From Cardinalis cardinalis (Eukaryota; Chordata; Aves; Passeriformes; Cardinalidae): 64,000 nucleotides of DNA. Each line of letters opens with the position of its first letter. The stretch's first letter is position 1. A program made the position numbers and the translations under genes. The notes beneath the pieces are model-generated. The model was not told the DNA's origin. It saw only the letters and a list, made by a program, of their open reading frames with translations, and did no database searches. Below are positions 50,643 through 64,000 of this stretch, piece by piece. The stretch lies in assembly GCA_014549065.1 (NCBI GenBank), contig JACDOX010000369.1, positions 239,313 through 303,312 on the forward strand, written 5' to 3'.

Positions 50643-52444
50643 TCTTCCTAATTAATCCACCTCCTTCCCAATTGCATCTCAGGTACACCTCGTCCTCCAA
50701 GCCCTCTTCCTCTAACTGGGATACTAGTGATATCCACAGGCCCTTACATTGCCTTGCTCAGAGGTAGCTAATAGGAATTTATTAAGATGTTCTGTGATGA
50801 TGGATAGAATGAAACGAGATCCTATAGCTCATATGATCTAAGGTGTGATGATTTTATGGGGTTGATTCATGAGATGTCATGATTGCATTGACTTTATCAA
50901 TTGAAATTAATTGGTGAGTAGAGTTTAGCCTTCCTTCCTTAGCTGTCCATGAAATTATTTTACAGCAGATAAAGATTATTTTTGTTAGAAATTATTTTCC
51001 TCTGTGGCTCATTGTAAGATTTTCTTCATTCTTACTCTTTGATAAAACTTAAGGACATTGGAAGTTTTCAGCACTATCTCANCTAGTTTCCCCATTCAAA
51101 CGACAAATTATATACATTTGTCAATCTATAATATTTTGCTAATAAATACTGTGACGCGTATAACTGCATTCACATGACACATTTCAACTCAAAGGGTCCC
51201 AAACTGCTCTGTGCTTTATCTTTATCTCATGCTTACTAACGTAGTTAGAGAAAGAGACTGGCTATTTCATTGAAATAACAATTGTTACATCAATAAAAAT
51301 CTAGTGTAAGCATAGATCTTTCATTTATAGTGATAAAGTAAATCTTTTAAACTTACTAAAGTTTTCTCTGCTGAAACATATTATAAAGCAGTTTTCATCA
51401 GATCAAAAATACAGTAGGTGGCAAAGACTAAATTCAAAATGGTAACATTTGTTTGAGAAAATGAGTTCCTCAAGTTGCATGAAAATAGAGTCCTGAAAAA
51501 GCTTGATGGATCACATGAGACATGTTTCAAAATGTCTGCTTGCCCTTCTAAGTACCTGGAACATCTATTAATTTACATATTACTTCAACTTATTACTAAA
51601 ACTGAGCAGCAATTTTTATGTTTTTATAAAATGAGTAACTGCTATAATATCCAGGAACATTATGTTTAATAAATGCAATGCATCCAAGACATCCACAACA
51701 AGTAAATTTATTTCACAGTTATTTGAACCTTTTACAACCTGAAAATACATTAGAAGTTGCAGAAATGTAGTATTGATACATATCCAATTTAAAGAAAACA
51801 ACTTATATATTGCGTACCAGGCCATCTTGCTGATGTAATTGACATGTATAAATTACAAAATTTGGCTCCATGTAGCCTAACTTGTAGCTGGGATTTATTA
51901 GAGTCAAACAAAACTACCATATTATTTTAGTGTCAAAATTTAGCATTAATAGTCACCAAAAGATCTAGGAAATCCATTAGTTATAAAGTTAAGGGAGTCC
52001 ATGCTTCACTAGCCACATTCTTTACTAATGTGAAGAATAATTTTTTCCTCAAAAATGCATATGCAATTACTGTGTGATTTCTAAATTTCTAAAGCATGGA
52101 CAATCTTTTTCTCACTTCATGATTTCCACAGCAGGGGCCCTTAAATCCTCTGAAATGTGAATCATTACAGTGTGTCACATCATGTATTTGAACATGAATG
52201 CAATCACACTGATGTGACACAACATGACACTATACATAAGGTTAGAAATGAGGAGATTTTAAAGGATTTTACATTATTCCTTTAAACAAAACAACCTGAA
52301 ATTATTAAATATTAATAGTTATAATATATATTATTGTTCCTTAATTATAAGTAATTATTTTAATTACTTTTCAATAAGATGAACATCTTAGAATTTTGAA
52401 TAAGTAGTGTTTACAGCATACTCTATACTTGAAAATTTTTTAAT

Positions 52445-52463
52445 ATTGGCAAAAATTGCCAAT
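52445..52463. repeat. Short inverted repeat, 8-bp arms
   Basis: ATTGGCAA and TTGCCAAT separated by AAA. The TTGGC half-sites in inverted orientation resemble an NFI-type palindrome (TTGGCN5GCCAA), here with a 5-nt A/T gap between TTGGC and GCCAA. A binding site is possible but unproven. Confidence 0.6.
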
Positions 52464-55462
52464 GGTTGTAATAATTGGCACCTAATATTTTTCTAATTTA
52501 ATTATCAATATTATTGAACTGATAAAAAACCAATTTTTCTCACCATTTGAAATTCAGTATGCTACTTAATCCTACAAACACGGTATTTGCTTTTGCATGT
52601 AACAATGAAGATTTTGATTGGAAGAATAATGGCTGTTTCCGCCCCCCCTTCCTAGAAGCACCAGAGATATCTCCTNTCACATACAGTGCCAACATATTAG
52701 CTAGACCATATTTTGACAATTCTTAAATCTGGGGTGAAAAAAAGCAAACCACAAAACAAACAACCCAAAACAGCCTCAAATTGGCAACACCTGCAGAATT
52801 ATATAAAAGTGGGAAAAATGATACCAGCACGAAGACAAATAACTCCCTTACTTTGTACTCAACCAGTACTTAATTTTCAATGAAAACAGCCTGAGTCTGT
52901 AAAGAGAAACAGCCTGACTCATAATAGACACAGGAATGTGGATATCCCTGTCCTTGTTGGGCTGACTCGACTCATTAAGACAGAAATCATTTACTGTTGT
53001 AATCTATTCTCTAATGAGACAGTTTACCACATATTTTAGCAGTTTTGCTCATTACAATTCTAGCTGTCTTTCATGTCACTATCATATATCTAATGTCAGG
53101 CTTACTAATTTATTTAAAAAACCCTTATGTGCATTTTTGTCAGGGAAATATCTTGTCTGTGGATTCCATTTCTTCCTCTCCACCCACCTTTCCCTTTTTC
53201 CCTGTTTCCCTACCCAGGGAACTGCAGTATAGTTTGTTTTCCTATTGAGTTAAACTTAATGTCCTAGCAGCAGCTGACTGAGAGCAAACTCAGAACCACC
53301 TACAGGAGAGGAGTCTGTTACAGAGGAAGCCATCAAAAGCAGCTTCATTTGTTTTATTCATACTCAGATAGACTCAGACTCAGATAGAGTCTCTTGACAG
53401 TAATGTCTTGGTTGGTAAATTGCCTTTCCTTGGGAAATGTGTAGCCAACTCTTCTGCTTCTATTGCTGTTTACCCCTTGTGATTTTGGAGCATAATTGGA
53501 CTTTCTGTACTCACATTGCAGGGGGTTTTGAGCAGTCCTATTAACAGAAATTAGATCACTCATGTGAGAAGGTGATAATGTGGAAAAAAATATTTGCCTT
53601 TCATTGGAATATTATTATGTCTTAACATGGCAGAACACACTTTACATGATGTTTCTAATGCCTAATGGTAATGCACATTTATAGTTAACGTCAACTTAAT
53701 TAGTTTCAGACATGAGAAAAATAAACAAAAAACAGTTTTTTTCTGGCTTGCTCTGAAACTGTGCCCACCCACTGAGACAACAAGTGGCAAGTTTTCCTGC
53801 TGACCATCTGAAGTAACCAAGCAAAGCGGCTGGAAGAAATTTGTACTTGAGCAGAAAAAAAGCAGATAAATTTCCATATTGATAGTGATATCTGAGCTTC
53901 AGGTCATGCCAATCTAATCAAAGATATGATTTCAAACCTAGGTTTCTAAAGAAGACACTGAAGAGGAATATTATGTGGCTTGAACATATTACTTGAAGCA
54001 CAAATGAATGAAATGAAGTTTCAAATGACACAGTAGATATATTTGCCATCTGCCTAAGACATTTTATTTCAAATTTGATTTAGCAAAAATGTAAGTCTAC
54101 ACTGGTTTCCTACCATATATCTGACTTTGTGTATGAGAAAACACATTTTACATCTTTTAATATGTAAAAATTGGGCATAAATGTTATTTTCAAAGGCAAA
54201 AGATATGCAAACCAATATAAACACAGTCGGTACATGTACCATAAAGTAATGTTTGCTATTTTAATATAGTTATATTGAAAAATATATGAACCTCTCTATA
54301 GATGTCCTAGTTTACATGGTGTTCAAGTAACTGTTANATCAGAAATAGAAAGTGGAAATAGCCTAAAAACATTCTTATGTTCTTTCTTAGTGTTCCTTAT
54401 AGCGAATGTAACACTGACATTTAGTAGAGACTTAATTTAGATTAAAAAATTAGCAGGTAATGAGAAATAGAGGGACAAAAGCTGGCACAAAAAAGAAATC
54501 AGCAAAGAGAGTTATGTTATACACTCTGAAAACAAAAGAATGTTTCAAATGCAAGTTAATACATTTCCACTAACATCCTGAAAGAAGTGTGTAGAGTTTA
54601 ATATGTTGTAACTCACTTTGAAAGAGGTTGAGTTTACGACTTCATGGATTTGTGACATTTTATTCCGTGCCAGAAAAACACTAAAGATGAACCAAACCTA
54701 GAAGTAGAAAAATTATAAATAATCTAAACCAAAAGAGCATGGCTTAACAAAGAAAATTTTTATGTTTGTGTATGCTTGTGCATGTATTTGTAAAAGTAAG
54801 TAGAGGGAATGATGAATGTTTTTTGAATACTTATTTGTTTATTAGGGTAAAGAGCAAGTGGTTTAAGAAGGAAAATTCATGAACAGATTATTATGTAAGA
54901 AAATTTTTCATGTGTGAGCAACCCTCTTAAATGAGGTTTGCCAGACACGAGGATCTTTATTCTTAGATAGATGCTGGTACATAGTGGTTCGAAAGTTATT
55001 TAGAATTAAAATTTATTTCCCCCTTTCAAAGCTTTTTCTGCCAGTGGATCCCAAACAATATGTCTTTGTATAGCCTGAGCACAAACCTTCTATTACCACA
55101 TAATACATCTCTGTAAGTATCTTAATTTGTGAACAAAGTGAGAATTTAACCAAAGTTTTCAGTTTTGTAGACCAAAGACCATCTTGATAACTTCTTTGTA
55201 TTAGGAATCTAATGGGATTATTAAAATGTTCACTGTCTATCCTTGAGCCTTAAACTGTGGAATGGGAGCCTTCAGTTTCCTGATCTCACATCTATGATTG
55301 CAGAGAATCTCCCACATATCCTTTCCTTGTGGGTGCACTCTACTTAGCACATTATGGAACAAAGCATCTGAGAAGACATAGCACTGGTGTTTGAACAGGA
55401 AAAATGTAATCTTTCACTTGAGTTCCAGCTCATTTCCAATCCCAGACTGAAGTCACAAAAAA

Positions 55463-55548
55463 TTTTAGGTAGTCATGCAAGGAGCAGGGAACTGGACTCA
55501 ATGATCCTTATGGGTCGTTTCCAACTCAAATTATTTTGTGATTCTGTA
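55463..55548 (+). mobile_element. CR1 3' tip, plus strand
   Basis: About 85 bp matching the end of CR1: GGGAACTGGACTCAATGATC, TTATGGGTCGTTTCCAACTC and a terminal GTGATTCTGT. Only the 3' UTR tip is present, an extreme 5' truncation typical of CR1. The 67-codon frame crossing it (55387-55590) is not a gene. Confidence 0.85.
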
Positions 55549-58472
55549 AGAAAAATCATACTTCAGGGAGAAAAAAAAAAATTTCCATGAGATAGATCTG
55601 GCTGCAGTTTCGTACATTCTTTAGACCTTATTGTAGCTAATTGATATTGACATAAAGTTCATCATTGTCCTTAGGAAACAAGAACAGACAGTAATAACAG
55701 ACCAAAATATGATACTTTTAGATAAAAACACAAACTCAGAACAAATAGATTTTTATAATCCCGGAAAATTCAGTAACTTATGTAAGTGTTAACAGGGGAA
55801 GATAGTGTAACCTAATACCCAAATATCTATGCTGCAGCAAGGTGAAACTTACTTGCCTGCATCCTTCCACATCCATTACTCTTAAACCTTTGTTTACTCA
55901 TATTTTCTTTGGTAATTTGTGCCTTCTTTTCTGAGTAATTTTTAGCTTGCTTCCCCATTGTTTCAGGCAAGGAGCAAGACTGTATGAGATTTAACCTAAA
56001 AAAAAAAAAATAAAAGAGAACAACTGTGCTCCATATATGTACACAGATTAATCAGTTAGACTGACAATTCTATTGGAAAATCAATACAGAGAAAATAAGA
56101 AAAAAATTCAAAGGTTGTCAAGCAAATGGTTTGTGGAGGCAGAAACTTCAGAAAAATAGCCCGATTTATGGTTGCTAGCCTATCTGAGTGAAGTAGAATA
56201 TGATCAATTACAGGCATACCTACGCATCTTTCTTGATCAGTCATGCATTTCTTCCCATTCTGCGCTCTGCATATTTTTAAATTTTCAAACAAATAAAGAT
56301 AAGCAATGATCACAGGTCAAAGTACAAATTAGGCCTATATGCAGCCTTTTCAGATCCTGAGTCAAGCATATCTATCACTAAAGCAATTAATATGTGTCCA
56401 TCTTATAATTTAACATGACCTGGATCTTGATGGGCTGGAGAACTGGGCAGAGAGCTATCATAAACTTCAACAATGGGAAATTATTTTAATAATCTGAATA
56501 AATATAAGAAAGTAAATTGTTGTTATCATCATCCACATGAACCATTCCATATGTCATAGTAATTTCGAAAGACACCCATAATGTTTAAGTAACAAAATAT
56601 GCAAAACTATGTCTATTAATATTGTGGTCCTAAATAAAACTTCACATGTTTAGTTATGTTAAAAAAAATCATAGATCTTTCCTATTTTTTATATAAATGT
56701 ATCCTTTTACACAGAAACAGNTTCTGAACTTTCAGCAAAATCAGGCACATTGTATTCATGCTTTTCACCCTCTCAGAACTAGAAATGGACAAATATGATT
56801 TGTGGAAGGTCATGAATACAACTGTATAGAACTGGGAGAGATTCCAAACACCTTCACTAAACCAGAAATAATCTAGAGAAAGAAAAAGTCAATGTTCTAA
56901 GGATTCTATAAGAGTTGTAAGTCATGTGAATAACTATCATTTAACATGAAAAATGCAAAAAAAATCTTTCAGGACAGAAAGCTGATGGTTATTTTCTTAG
57001 CTTTCGATAGTCTATGGTTTTATATTAATATGCTATTTCCAATTCAAAACTATCAGTTTGAACAGGCTAGTTTCAGTTCTTTCCTTCTTAATGAGATTGT
57101 ATTGATAATCCTGTGCAGGACATAAATCTTGGTCCCAAAACACTAACTGAAAACATTAATGATTCTTTTTTATCAGTCTTAGAATATAACTTCTTTATAA
57201 CTTGACAGAAATTTAGTAGAGGAAAACAAGGGTGTTCTTTGTTTATTGTGGAGGAGGAAGGTTGTTTCTTTTTGGTATTTTTTTAATATCATGCAGGTTA
57301 AAATAGTCATCTAAGTTCCTCTGTCCAATAGAGAAATAATTCATACAGGTAGCTATCTTAACACTTTTTAATTCAGATTAATAATTGTGAAAGTGAGTCC
57401 TTCACCATTAGTAGGTGAGGACAACATTGAATTGTTAGTTGGGATGGATTTCACCTTATAAACAAAGTGTTAAGTAGGGGTTTTTTAAATTATTTTTTAT
57501 GCTTTTGTCCAACAAAATTCTAAAGACATTCACAAATACATGCATCATTGAAATTCATTGAAAGGGAGAAAGTTGTAGCATAAAAAAAAAAACAAAAACA
57601 GAGGGTTACTCAAAACCTTTTTTAATTTGGTCTATTTAGACTTGAACTACAAACAAAACTATGCAGTAATGAGCACCTTTGAGTTATTATGTAGCTTTGT
57701 TTAAAGGTAGTTTCAATGAGCAATTCTGCAACAATTTCTGACATCAGAATATCTAATCAGTACTATTTATAGGCCTTATATCATACACAAAATAAAATTA
57801 CAGCATATTTTGCTTGAAATTCATATGTGTAAAGTAAAAATGAAATCAAGAAATAAAATTTATTATATAAAGATTTATATAATACTCATTATTTCTGTTT
57901 ACCTAATTTCAATGTGTGATATGAGCATATAAAATTTTACTGAGAAGAAATTATTTACTATCATGAGCAGAAACAATGAATTCAGTTGGACTGCTTGGTT
58001 GAAAAATGGACACATATAGAAGGTCTGAAATCCTACTGTCACAATTATTCAATATTTCAATCTTTATATTTTGTTAACTTCTAGCATATTTCTAATTTTA
58101 AAAACTTCCTTTACAACCAACAATGTTTAGTGCTATTCTTTAAATTGTCAAGTATGTAAGCTGAAAAATCACTTTTCCTTTAATATTCTGATTTACACAT
58201 TATTTAGTGCTGCACTTTAATGCATTTGACACAAAGCTTTCTTTAACTATATGCATTAGTAAATGAATAGGAATTTTTTTGGTCGGTTTTGCTGTTCTTA
58301 CTTTCCACAGATAAACAGATTGCCATTGCATAGGATCTGACATGAACTGAAGTGAAAGAAAATACATTAAGGGAAGGAAGAGATCTGATTAAAATAGATA
58401 GATGTCACATTCAATATTTAGAATTTTTTTTCAAAAACACATTCTAAATTTTCATCACAGAGCTGCAGTAGT

Positions 58473-58492
58473 TTGTCAAGTTTACTTGACAA
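58473..58492. repeat. Short hairpin, 9-bp arms with 2-nt loop
   Basis: TTGTCAAGT and ACTTGACAA with TT between them. Perfect arms. The loop is too tight for a stable RNA hairpin, so this is better seen as a near-palindrome in DNA. Confidence 0.8.
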
Positions 58493-59090
58493 TACCTGAA
58501 TTTTAGAGTTAACAAAACCAAAACAAAATGATCTCCTGTAATGTCTGATATTTATATGTGCAAGGACTAACCTCAAAATTGCTTCTGTGAATATCTAATT
58601 TTAAGAGAGTAATTAAGGTGTAAAAGCAAACTGATATTGTACACAAAAGACTAAATGTCAGAGCCCAATAAAATATTCTAAGAAAAGTCTAATTAAGACC
58701 ATAACAACAAATAATTTGTTATTAAACTGTAGTTTTATCAGAAATGCAAAAAGTACAGTGTCACAAGTTTACTTAACAAAGAAATAAATCAGAAAAAAAT
58801 CTGTTAAAAATCCAATTTATCATTTATTGAGATGTTTTCACTACAAGAAATGAAATAGCTATTGGCAACCAGACACAAATCAAAAATCAAAAACTAACAT
58901 CAGGATTGATTGAAACAATGTGACCTTTGGTATTCTCACTATTATTTTTATAATACTGAAAGACCATAAAGAAGATTTAAAGAGATATAATGAATTGTCA
59001 ATTTTATTAACATGATTAATCACAAAAGTGCATTTTCCAGATTTGTTTGCCAGGCAAGAATTAATAGCAGCTGACTGATATTAAGTATTC

Positions 59091-59110
59091 ACTAAAAGAT
59101 ATCTTTTAGT
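59091..59110. repeat. Perfect 20-nt palindrome
   Basis: ACTAAAAGATATCTTTTAGT equals its own reverse complement. The next bases outward do not pair. No repeat or gene adjoins it. Confidence 0.9.
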
Positions 59111-61641
59111 ATTGAATTTAGAAATCTAACTTTGGATCAAGTATTTCTTGAAAAGAAAATATGAGTGTGAGCTGTGATATCTGATAGGTAAAAAAAAAAT
59201 CCCACCAAAACCAATCAACAACCCACCAGATTTTCAGTTGTTGATTAACACCATTTACACCATCCAATTACAAGAAAGTTTGCTCTGCCAAGGAAATAAG
59301 AAACAGAAGAATGTTCATAATTATGGTGCATGCTTTACCTTTTCTTCAGATAATTATGTCCAAGCACATATATTGATGCCATATTAGATCTTCTTAATTG
59401 TACACCTGATAATACACTGTAGTGACCAGTGCTCAGTATCAAATTATTTCCACTGTGATTTGGAAAAATCCAATGAAGACATTCAAGAAAATTTAAAAAT
59501 AGAAGAAAAAAACAACTAGATGCTTAGTGTCTTAAACCCTAAGAGTTATGTTTTGTTTTCTGTTGATCACTTCCAATAAAAAAATGTATCTCAAGATAAT
59601 CTTCCTATCTCATGACTGATCAAATTTTATCTTTGAACAAAATTTATGGTTCATGTTGCACTCCAGTCACCGTGGAAGACAGTAGCTAAAAAAAAAAATA
59701 AATGCCACTAGTTTTGAAGTGTGACTCTTTTTCATTTCTTTGAAGGTGATTCATACATGCATAGATAAAAGTCTACATAGGGATTCTTTACATTTTTTCT
59801 CTCTGCAATTGAACAAGGTTGTGTAATTTCATTACCTTGCATCTTCATAGTCTTGATCTTAGTTAAATAAATGATGTTTTTATGAATCAACATAGCACTA
59901 TCCTATAAATAGTATACCACACATTGTTTGACTGTGNCCTATTCCCTGTTATTAGTGGTCCAATTCCCAACATGTCTGCTACAAATATTTCATGTTTTTA
60001 ATTCTGTGAGATTAGTTTCTTTCTTCACATCAATTCAAATGCTTTCTTTTCTGGATATTATCCTGTACATAAGAAGCCTGATATTGCTGCCACATATTGC
60101 TTAGCATCTGTCAGCACAGAAAATTACTTTCTGGTTTATCTTAGTATGTCTACTCATACTTTTGCTCTCTCCTCCCTAGTTTAAAGAAGCTGATATATAA
60201 ATGCCACATTCATTAGTTGTTTCCTCTTTGGAGACTACAGATAACTATGTTAAACTTCAATCCTTATGATGGGAAAGGGTTTTTTTACTGTTCCTGTTGA
60301 TGAAAAGTAGTATTTAGATTCCCTGTTACTTCTCTGTTTTCTTTTCAAATAAAATATTTATCTTTTATATTACTGTTTAATTATCGGAATAACGTCGATG
60401 AAAAGAACATCTATTTGAAAATGTCAGTTGTCCATGTTTCTTCTGTTTTACAGATTAAGTTAGACATTCTAAAACCATAAGCAACTCTTTTATTTCCCTA
60501 TATGTGGGAGAGTTAGTTCCAATAATATTTTTTTAAGTACTGTTAAAGGAAATTAAATAAGCAACAAGTTATCACCATTTTGTTTTTTAACCCATCATGA
60601 TAATATTTTAGATATTTCAAAAAATAACAAAAACAAATAAGCAAACAAAACAAACCAATCAAAACAAAACTTTTAAACTTTTCACTCTTTGGATGTAGTA
60701 GCTTGTTTTTGTTATTTCACATATTGGGGGGTAAATAGAGAATGGATTGTGTGAAAAAAAGCATTGCATCTGTCATTGCTACTATGTTCAGTTTCAATAA
60801 AATGTCATCTTTTGTCTAAGTAACAGAAAGCTTTACCATGTACTAGGAAATCTAGCTTAATTATTCTTAATTCTCTTACCCTTTATTTTTTTCATAAATT
60901 ATTTTATTTAAAAGATTAAATAAAAATGGAAATGCCACATAGTCATCTCAATATTTGAGGAATAATATTGTATCAGTAATTGATATTTAATACTGCACAT
61001 TTTCAGATTTTTACATTTGCAGATTTGCAGATGCTTGCTCCCCTACAGACACAAATATGATTTTCAGAAATCATGTTGTAGGTTCTTCATCTGCTCACCA
61101 CAGCACCAGTCAGTAATACAGGCTTTATTGCTATATTTAAGTGATAAAGCATTAATGAAGAACAGAGGTATTACTGAGAGAGCAATAAAATAATTTCTAA
61201 TTTTTATGTTGTACTAGTCATAATTGTATGTTATAAATTATCCACTCGGGGGTGTGTGGGGGGGAAACAAAAATAAACTAGAAAAATGCTTATACATTTG
61301 TATTTCTGAATTAGGATACTTAAATAGTATGTGTAAATACTAATATAAATTTTCCAGAGTGACAGCATCAAGAGGCAAGAAATGTTTATGAAAATCTGAT
61401 AGTAAATGTGCATTTTGCTTAAGATGAGAAGAAGCTTAAATTTGAATCAGTGGAAAAACAGACTTTGTGCAGAAGGTAGTTCTATAGACTCAACATTCTT
61501 ATCACCAATATGATCTGTTAACTTTCACAACACAATGGGTATTAAAAAGAAAGAAGAGTGAAAGAAACAAGTGCACAGACAGATGGGAGTCATTTGACTT
61601 AATGTACTATTGAAAAGATTTCAGAAGCTGTAAACAGGAAT

Positions 61642-61680
61642 GAGGAGAGGAGAGGGGAGGGGAGGGGAGGGGAGGGGAGA
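61642..61680 (+). repeat. GGGGA repeat, G-quadruplex candidate
   Basis: GAGGAGAGGA leads into five GGGG runs spaced by single A (61654-61657, 61659-61662, 61664-61667, 61669-61672, 61674-61677). One-nucleotide loops and four-guanine tracts are the strongest class of predicted intramolecular G-quadruplex. It is a simple pentanucleotide repeat by origin. Confidence 0.92.
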
Positions 61681-64000
61681 TGACTAAACACTGAACTTTT
61701 AAAAAATGTGCCTTCTAGGAAAGAGGTGACATTGCAGAAACAGATGGATCAGCTCTGTCCTGATTTATTTAAATGTGTGCAGATAATGTCTTATGTTGAT
61801 GTAAATAACCTCATATAGTGATATAAATATTTTTAATCAGTTAAAGCATGTACTTTCAGAAAGGTATTAAAGAAGGAAGGACAAATAGTACTTGGCTTAT
61901 CCTGCGTACATCTCAAAATTAAATATCTCTTGATAAATATAGAAAAAGGATGGTCAAAATCAGTGGTTGCTAATTTCAGTATACTATGTTATTCAGACTG
62001 TAGCAAGGACTAGATCTGTTCTCATGAATGTCAAAAGGATTTTGCAATTAACTTCACAGCATGATAAGGCTCTGGGTCTTTAAAAATATTGGTATGGTAT
62101 AATTCACAAAGTTCTCAGTAGTTTTGATTTTTTAATTTTTTTCTGTCACTTTTTTTTATAAAAAAGACACAGAATAACACTTCAGGTATATATATATATT
62201 TAAAAAGCAAGATATTTTAAAATATTTTATTCTCTACTTTTTTCCCAGCACGAATTATTCTGCAATCTGTAGCCTGTTATTTTTCTTACTTTCATTTTTC
62301 TGACACTTTCAGTTATAGTTCTAACGAAACACAGCAAGACTGAGATTGAAAAATTTCTGTTATTTTATTGGGTAACTGTTTTATTCAAGCAGAAAAATAG
62401 AGAAGGCAAAAGTGTGTCTTAAATGTCAGCTGGAAATAAAGCGTGTTTGTTCTGCATGTATGTCTGCCTTCAGAGAAACCACATAAAAGGAGGAACCTTC
62501 AAGAAAAATATCACTTTTGATTAAAGAGATTGTACTATCCTGAATTTATGTAAAATTATAATCAAAATGTACACTCTATTAAAACAATATGGTATATTAT
62601 AGATATATACAGTCTGAACTTTTGATTTTACCTTAATGTTTCAAAGGTTACTCTAATGACTTTGTAATACACAGCACATTAAGACATTTACTCTTTTTTT
62701 TTTTACAGCTTATGAAATGCTTTAACTATGACTGATTACATGTCAATTAAGAATGTTTTTCAAAGAAACAAAAGCTCTAGTTCAGTATTTGCTTAAAATA
62801 TTTAGCAAAGCTTTCAGTTGTAAAATGCAACCAGATTGGTTAAACAAATTATTGTGCTACAGAAACACAAAAAAGATAACCCAGAAAGAGCATCTATTAT
62901 GGGTCTTTTTTTAACACTGACATTGTTTCTGCAATGATTGTGAACTATATTGCCTCTAGACATCACTGCCCCAAATATAGGGAAATCAGACCAAGCAAAT
63001 TTTAGCTGTGGTACATTTAAGCATATGGGTCATTATTTTGTAAAGACTAGCTTGATTATAAAAATATACATTTTAATGCCATTGATAACAATGAAGGGAA
63101 TTAACTGATTTATCTGAAAAACAACTGAATAGTTAAGTGGGAAATGAAACTGGAAATAAACAACTCAAACAAACCCAGCCTCCAAAATTCCCAAGTCCCT
63201 TTACAAACATCCTCTAAAAACCAGCATATATACCCTTTATTTAATAATTATCAAACCTATCTGCTATTGAAACAGGGAAGATTGAACAGTGACAACAAAT
63301 CCATATCTACTATTTCCAGCAGTCAATTTAAAAATTTAAGCTACTGAATGACAGTAGTACAGAGCAGATTGAAATGTAAGACAAAATGTCTGAGTCCTTT
63401 TCTATCTGAAGGGCAAAGTTAAACCAGTTACTTTTTTTCAGGGATTAAACCACAAAAATACTGTTCAGAAGTTGGAAAGTTCTGCTGCTCTCCCTTTTTT
63501 TAGGTGTTTGTGTGCGAGTGAGGTTTGGCAGATGGGGGTGTCTTTCTTTTAAGAAATTACTGTGGATACTTTAAGCAATACTCAAGGTATTCAGAGGGTA
63601 CCCAGCCTAGGAGGTTCATTTAGTTTGCAAGGTTAACTAGTAAGTTAGAGATGAGTCCTTCATTAATAATTTCAATCAGTGTATTGTTGGAAAATTCCCT
63701 TGAATGTCAACATTCCAGCTTACCTGAGATGCTAAAGCAGGTCCATTTATGCTACTCTGGGATTCTAAGAGGAGTTGGAGGAGCAGTAAGCTACCATGTA
63801 ACATGAATGAAAACATTGATATCTAACATTGTGCTAACCTCTAGAATACATATAAAATTTACTCTTTCTATTTGTATCAACCTATTTAACAGAATCCTCC
63901 TTAGGCGTCTTCTCTGACACATGGCACTATTACCAGGTCAAAACAAAACAGCTCCTAAAAGCTTGATCCAAATATCATTGAAGTCAATAGAACTCTGACT

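Larger units (their letters stand above)
39691..55462. other. Repeat-poor AT-rich spacer, no gene recognised
   Basis: Nearly 16 kb without a transposon that I can name and without a supportable exon. The longest open frame, 43264-42929 on the minus strand (111 codons), is Phe-, Leu- and Val-rich and has no domain. A somewhat GC-richer stretch at 45385-45670 is listed as a finding. Small features are a TA run at 40507-40524, a GGTT tract at 50589-50642 and an 8-bp-arm hairpin at 52445-52463. No RNA gene was detected. The content fits a gene desert or a long intron. Confidence 0.5.
55549..64000. other. AT-rich, N-poor and repeat-poor spacer
   Basis: No transposon and no credible coding frame was recognised in 8.4 kb. 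Open frames are few and short (85 codons at most). Only two Ns occur (56721 and 59937), and none in the last 4 kb. Structural features are a perfect 20-nt palindrome (59091-59110), a 9-bp-arm hairpin (58473-58492), a G-rich tract (61642-61680) and scattered A/T runs. Confidence 0.5.

Noticed and set aside
54980..55005. GGTTCGAAAG, resembling a tRNA B box
   Set aside because: No acceptor stem, A box or anticodon arm can be built around it.
1..64000. CRISPR arrays, bacterial operons, phage or plasmid features
   Set aside because: No regularly spaced direct repeats, dense gene packing or ribosome-binding patterns; the repeats are clearly those of a bird genome.

Overview
The window looks like AT-rich, gene-poor avian nuclear DNA. 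The evidence is its repeats. There are several CR1 non-LTR retrotransposon copies, one of them ending in the diagnostic tandem ATTCTGTG octamers. There is one solo LTR with an alpharetrovirus-like U3/R/U5 layout, and three LTR relics of the ERVL type common in bird genomes. I cannot name the species. No host protein-coding exon, tRNA, rRNA or other structural RNA gene could be supported. The only convincing protein reading frame is the reverse transcriptase of a 5'-truncated CR1 copy near 5.7-6.9 kb. Almost all other open frames are short, A/T-driven and unlike any family I recognise.

Layout: 1-5.5 kb is AT-rich spacer with a diverged 107-bp-period duplication, a 23-nt palindrome and a GC/GT/TA compound microsatellite. 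A relatively well preserved CR1 (5.52-6.97 kb, + strand) is followed directly by a GC-richer block of unknown origin (6.97-7.44 kb). A 365-bp solo LTR (7672-8036) is flanked by a perfect 6-bp target-site duplication. From 8 to 21 kb there is AT-rich spacer with one ERVL-type LTR fragment (14.4-14.7 kb). From 21.0 to 24.8 kb lies a cluster of CR1 fragments, all on the minus strand, with an unassigned GC-rich, polypurine-bearing block at 23.46-24.15 kb. From 31.3 to 35.8 kb there are two ERVL-type LTRs on the plus strand and an old minus-strand CR1. A tail-to-tail CR1 pair occupies 37.9-39.7 kb. From 39.7 to 64 kb there is almost nothing recognisable except a CR1 3' tip at 55.5 kb and low-complexity tracts.

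Isolated single Ns occur at roughly 20-45 per 10 kb through the first 50 kb and almost vanish after about 52.7 kb (my count by eye). In the repeats several of them sit where a CpG would be expected. This fits heterozygous or ambiguous bases written as N.

There is no operon, no gene cassette and nothing that I can defend as a new biological system. The items most worth a second look are the solo LTR with its target-site duplication, a near-perfect 21-bp-arm hairpin formed across the end of an ERVL LTR (31794-31841), the two GC-rich blocks, and the sharp change in N density.
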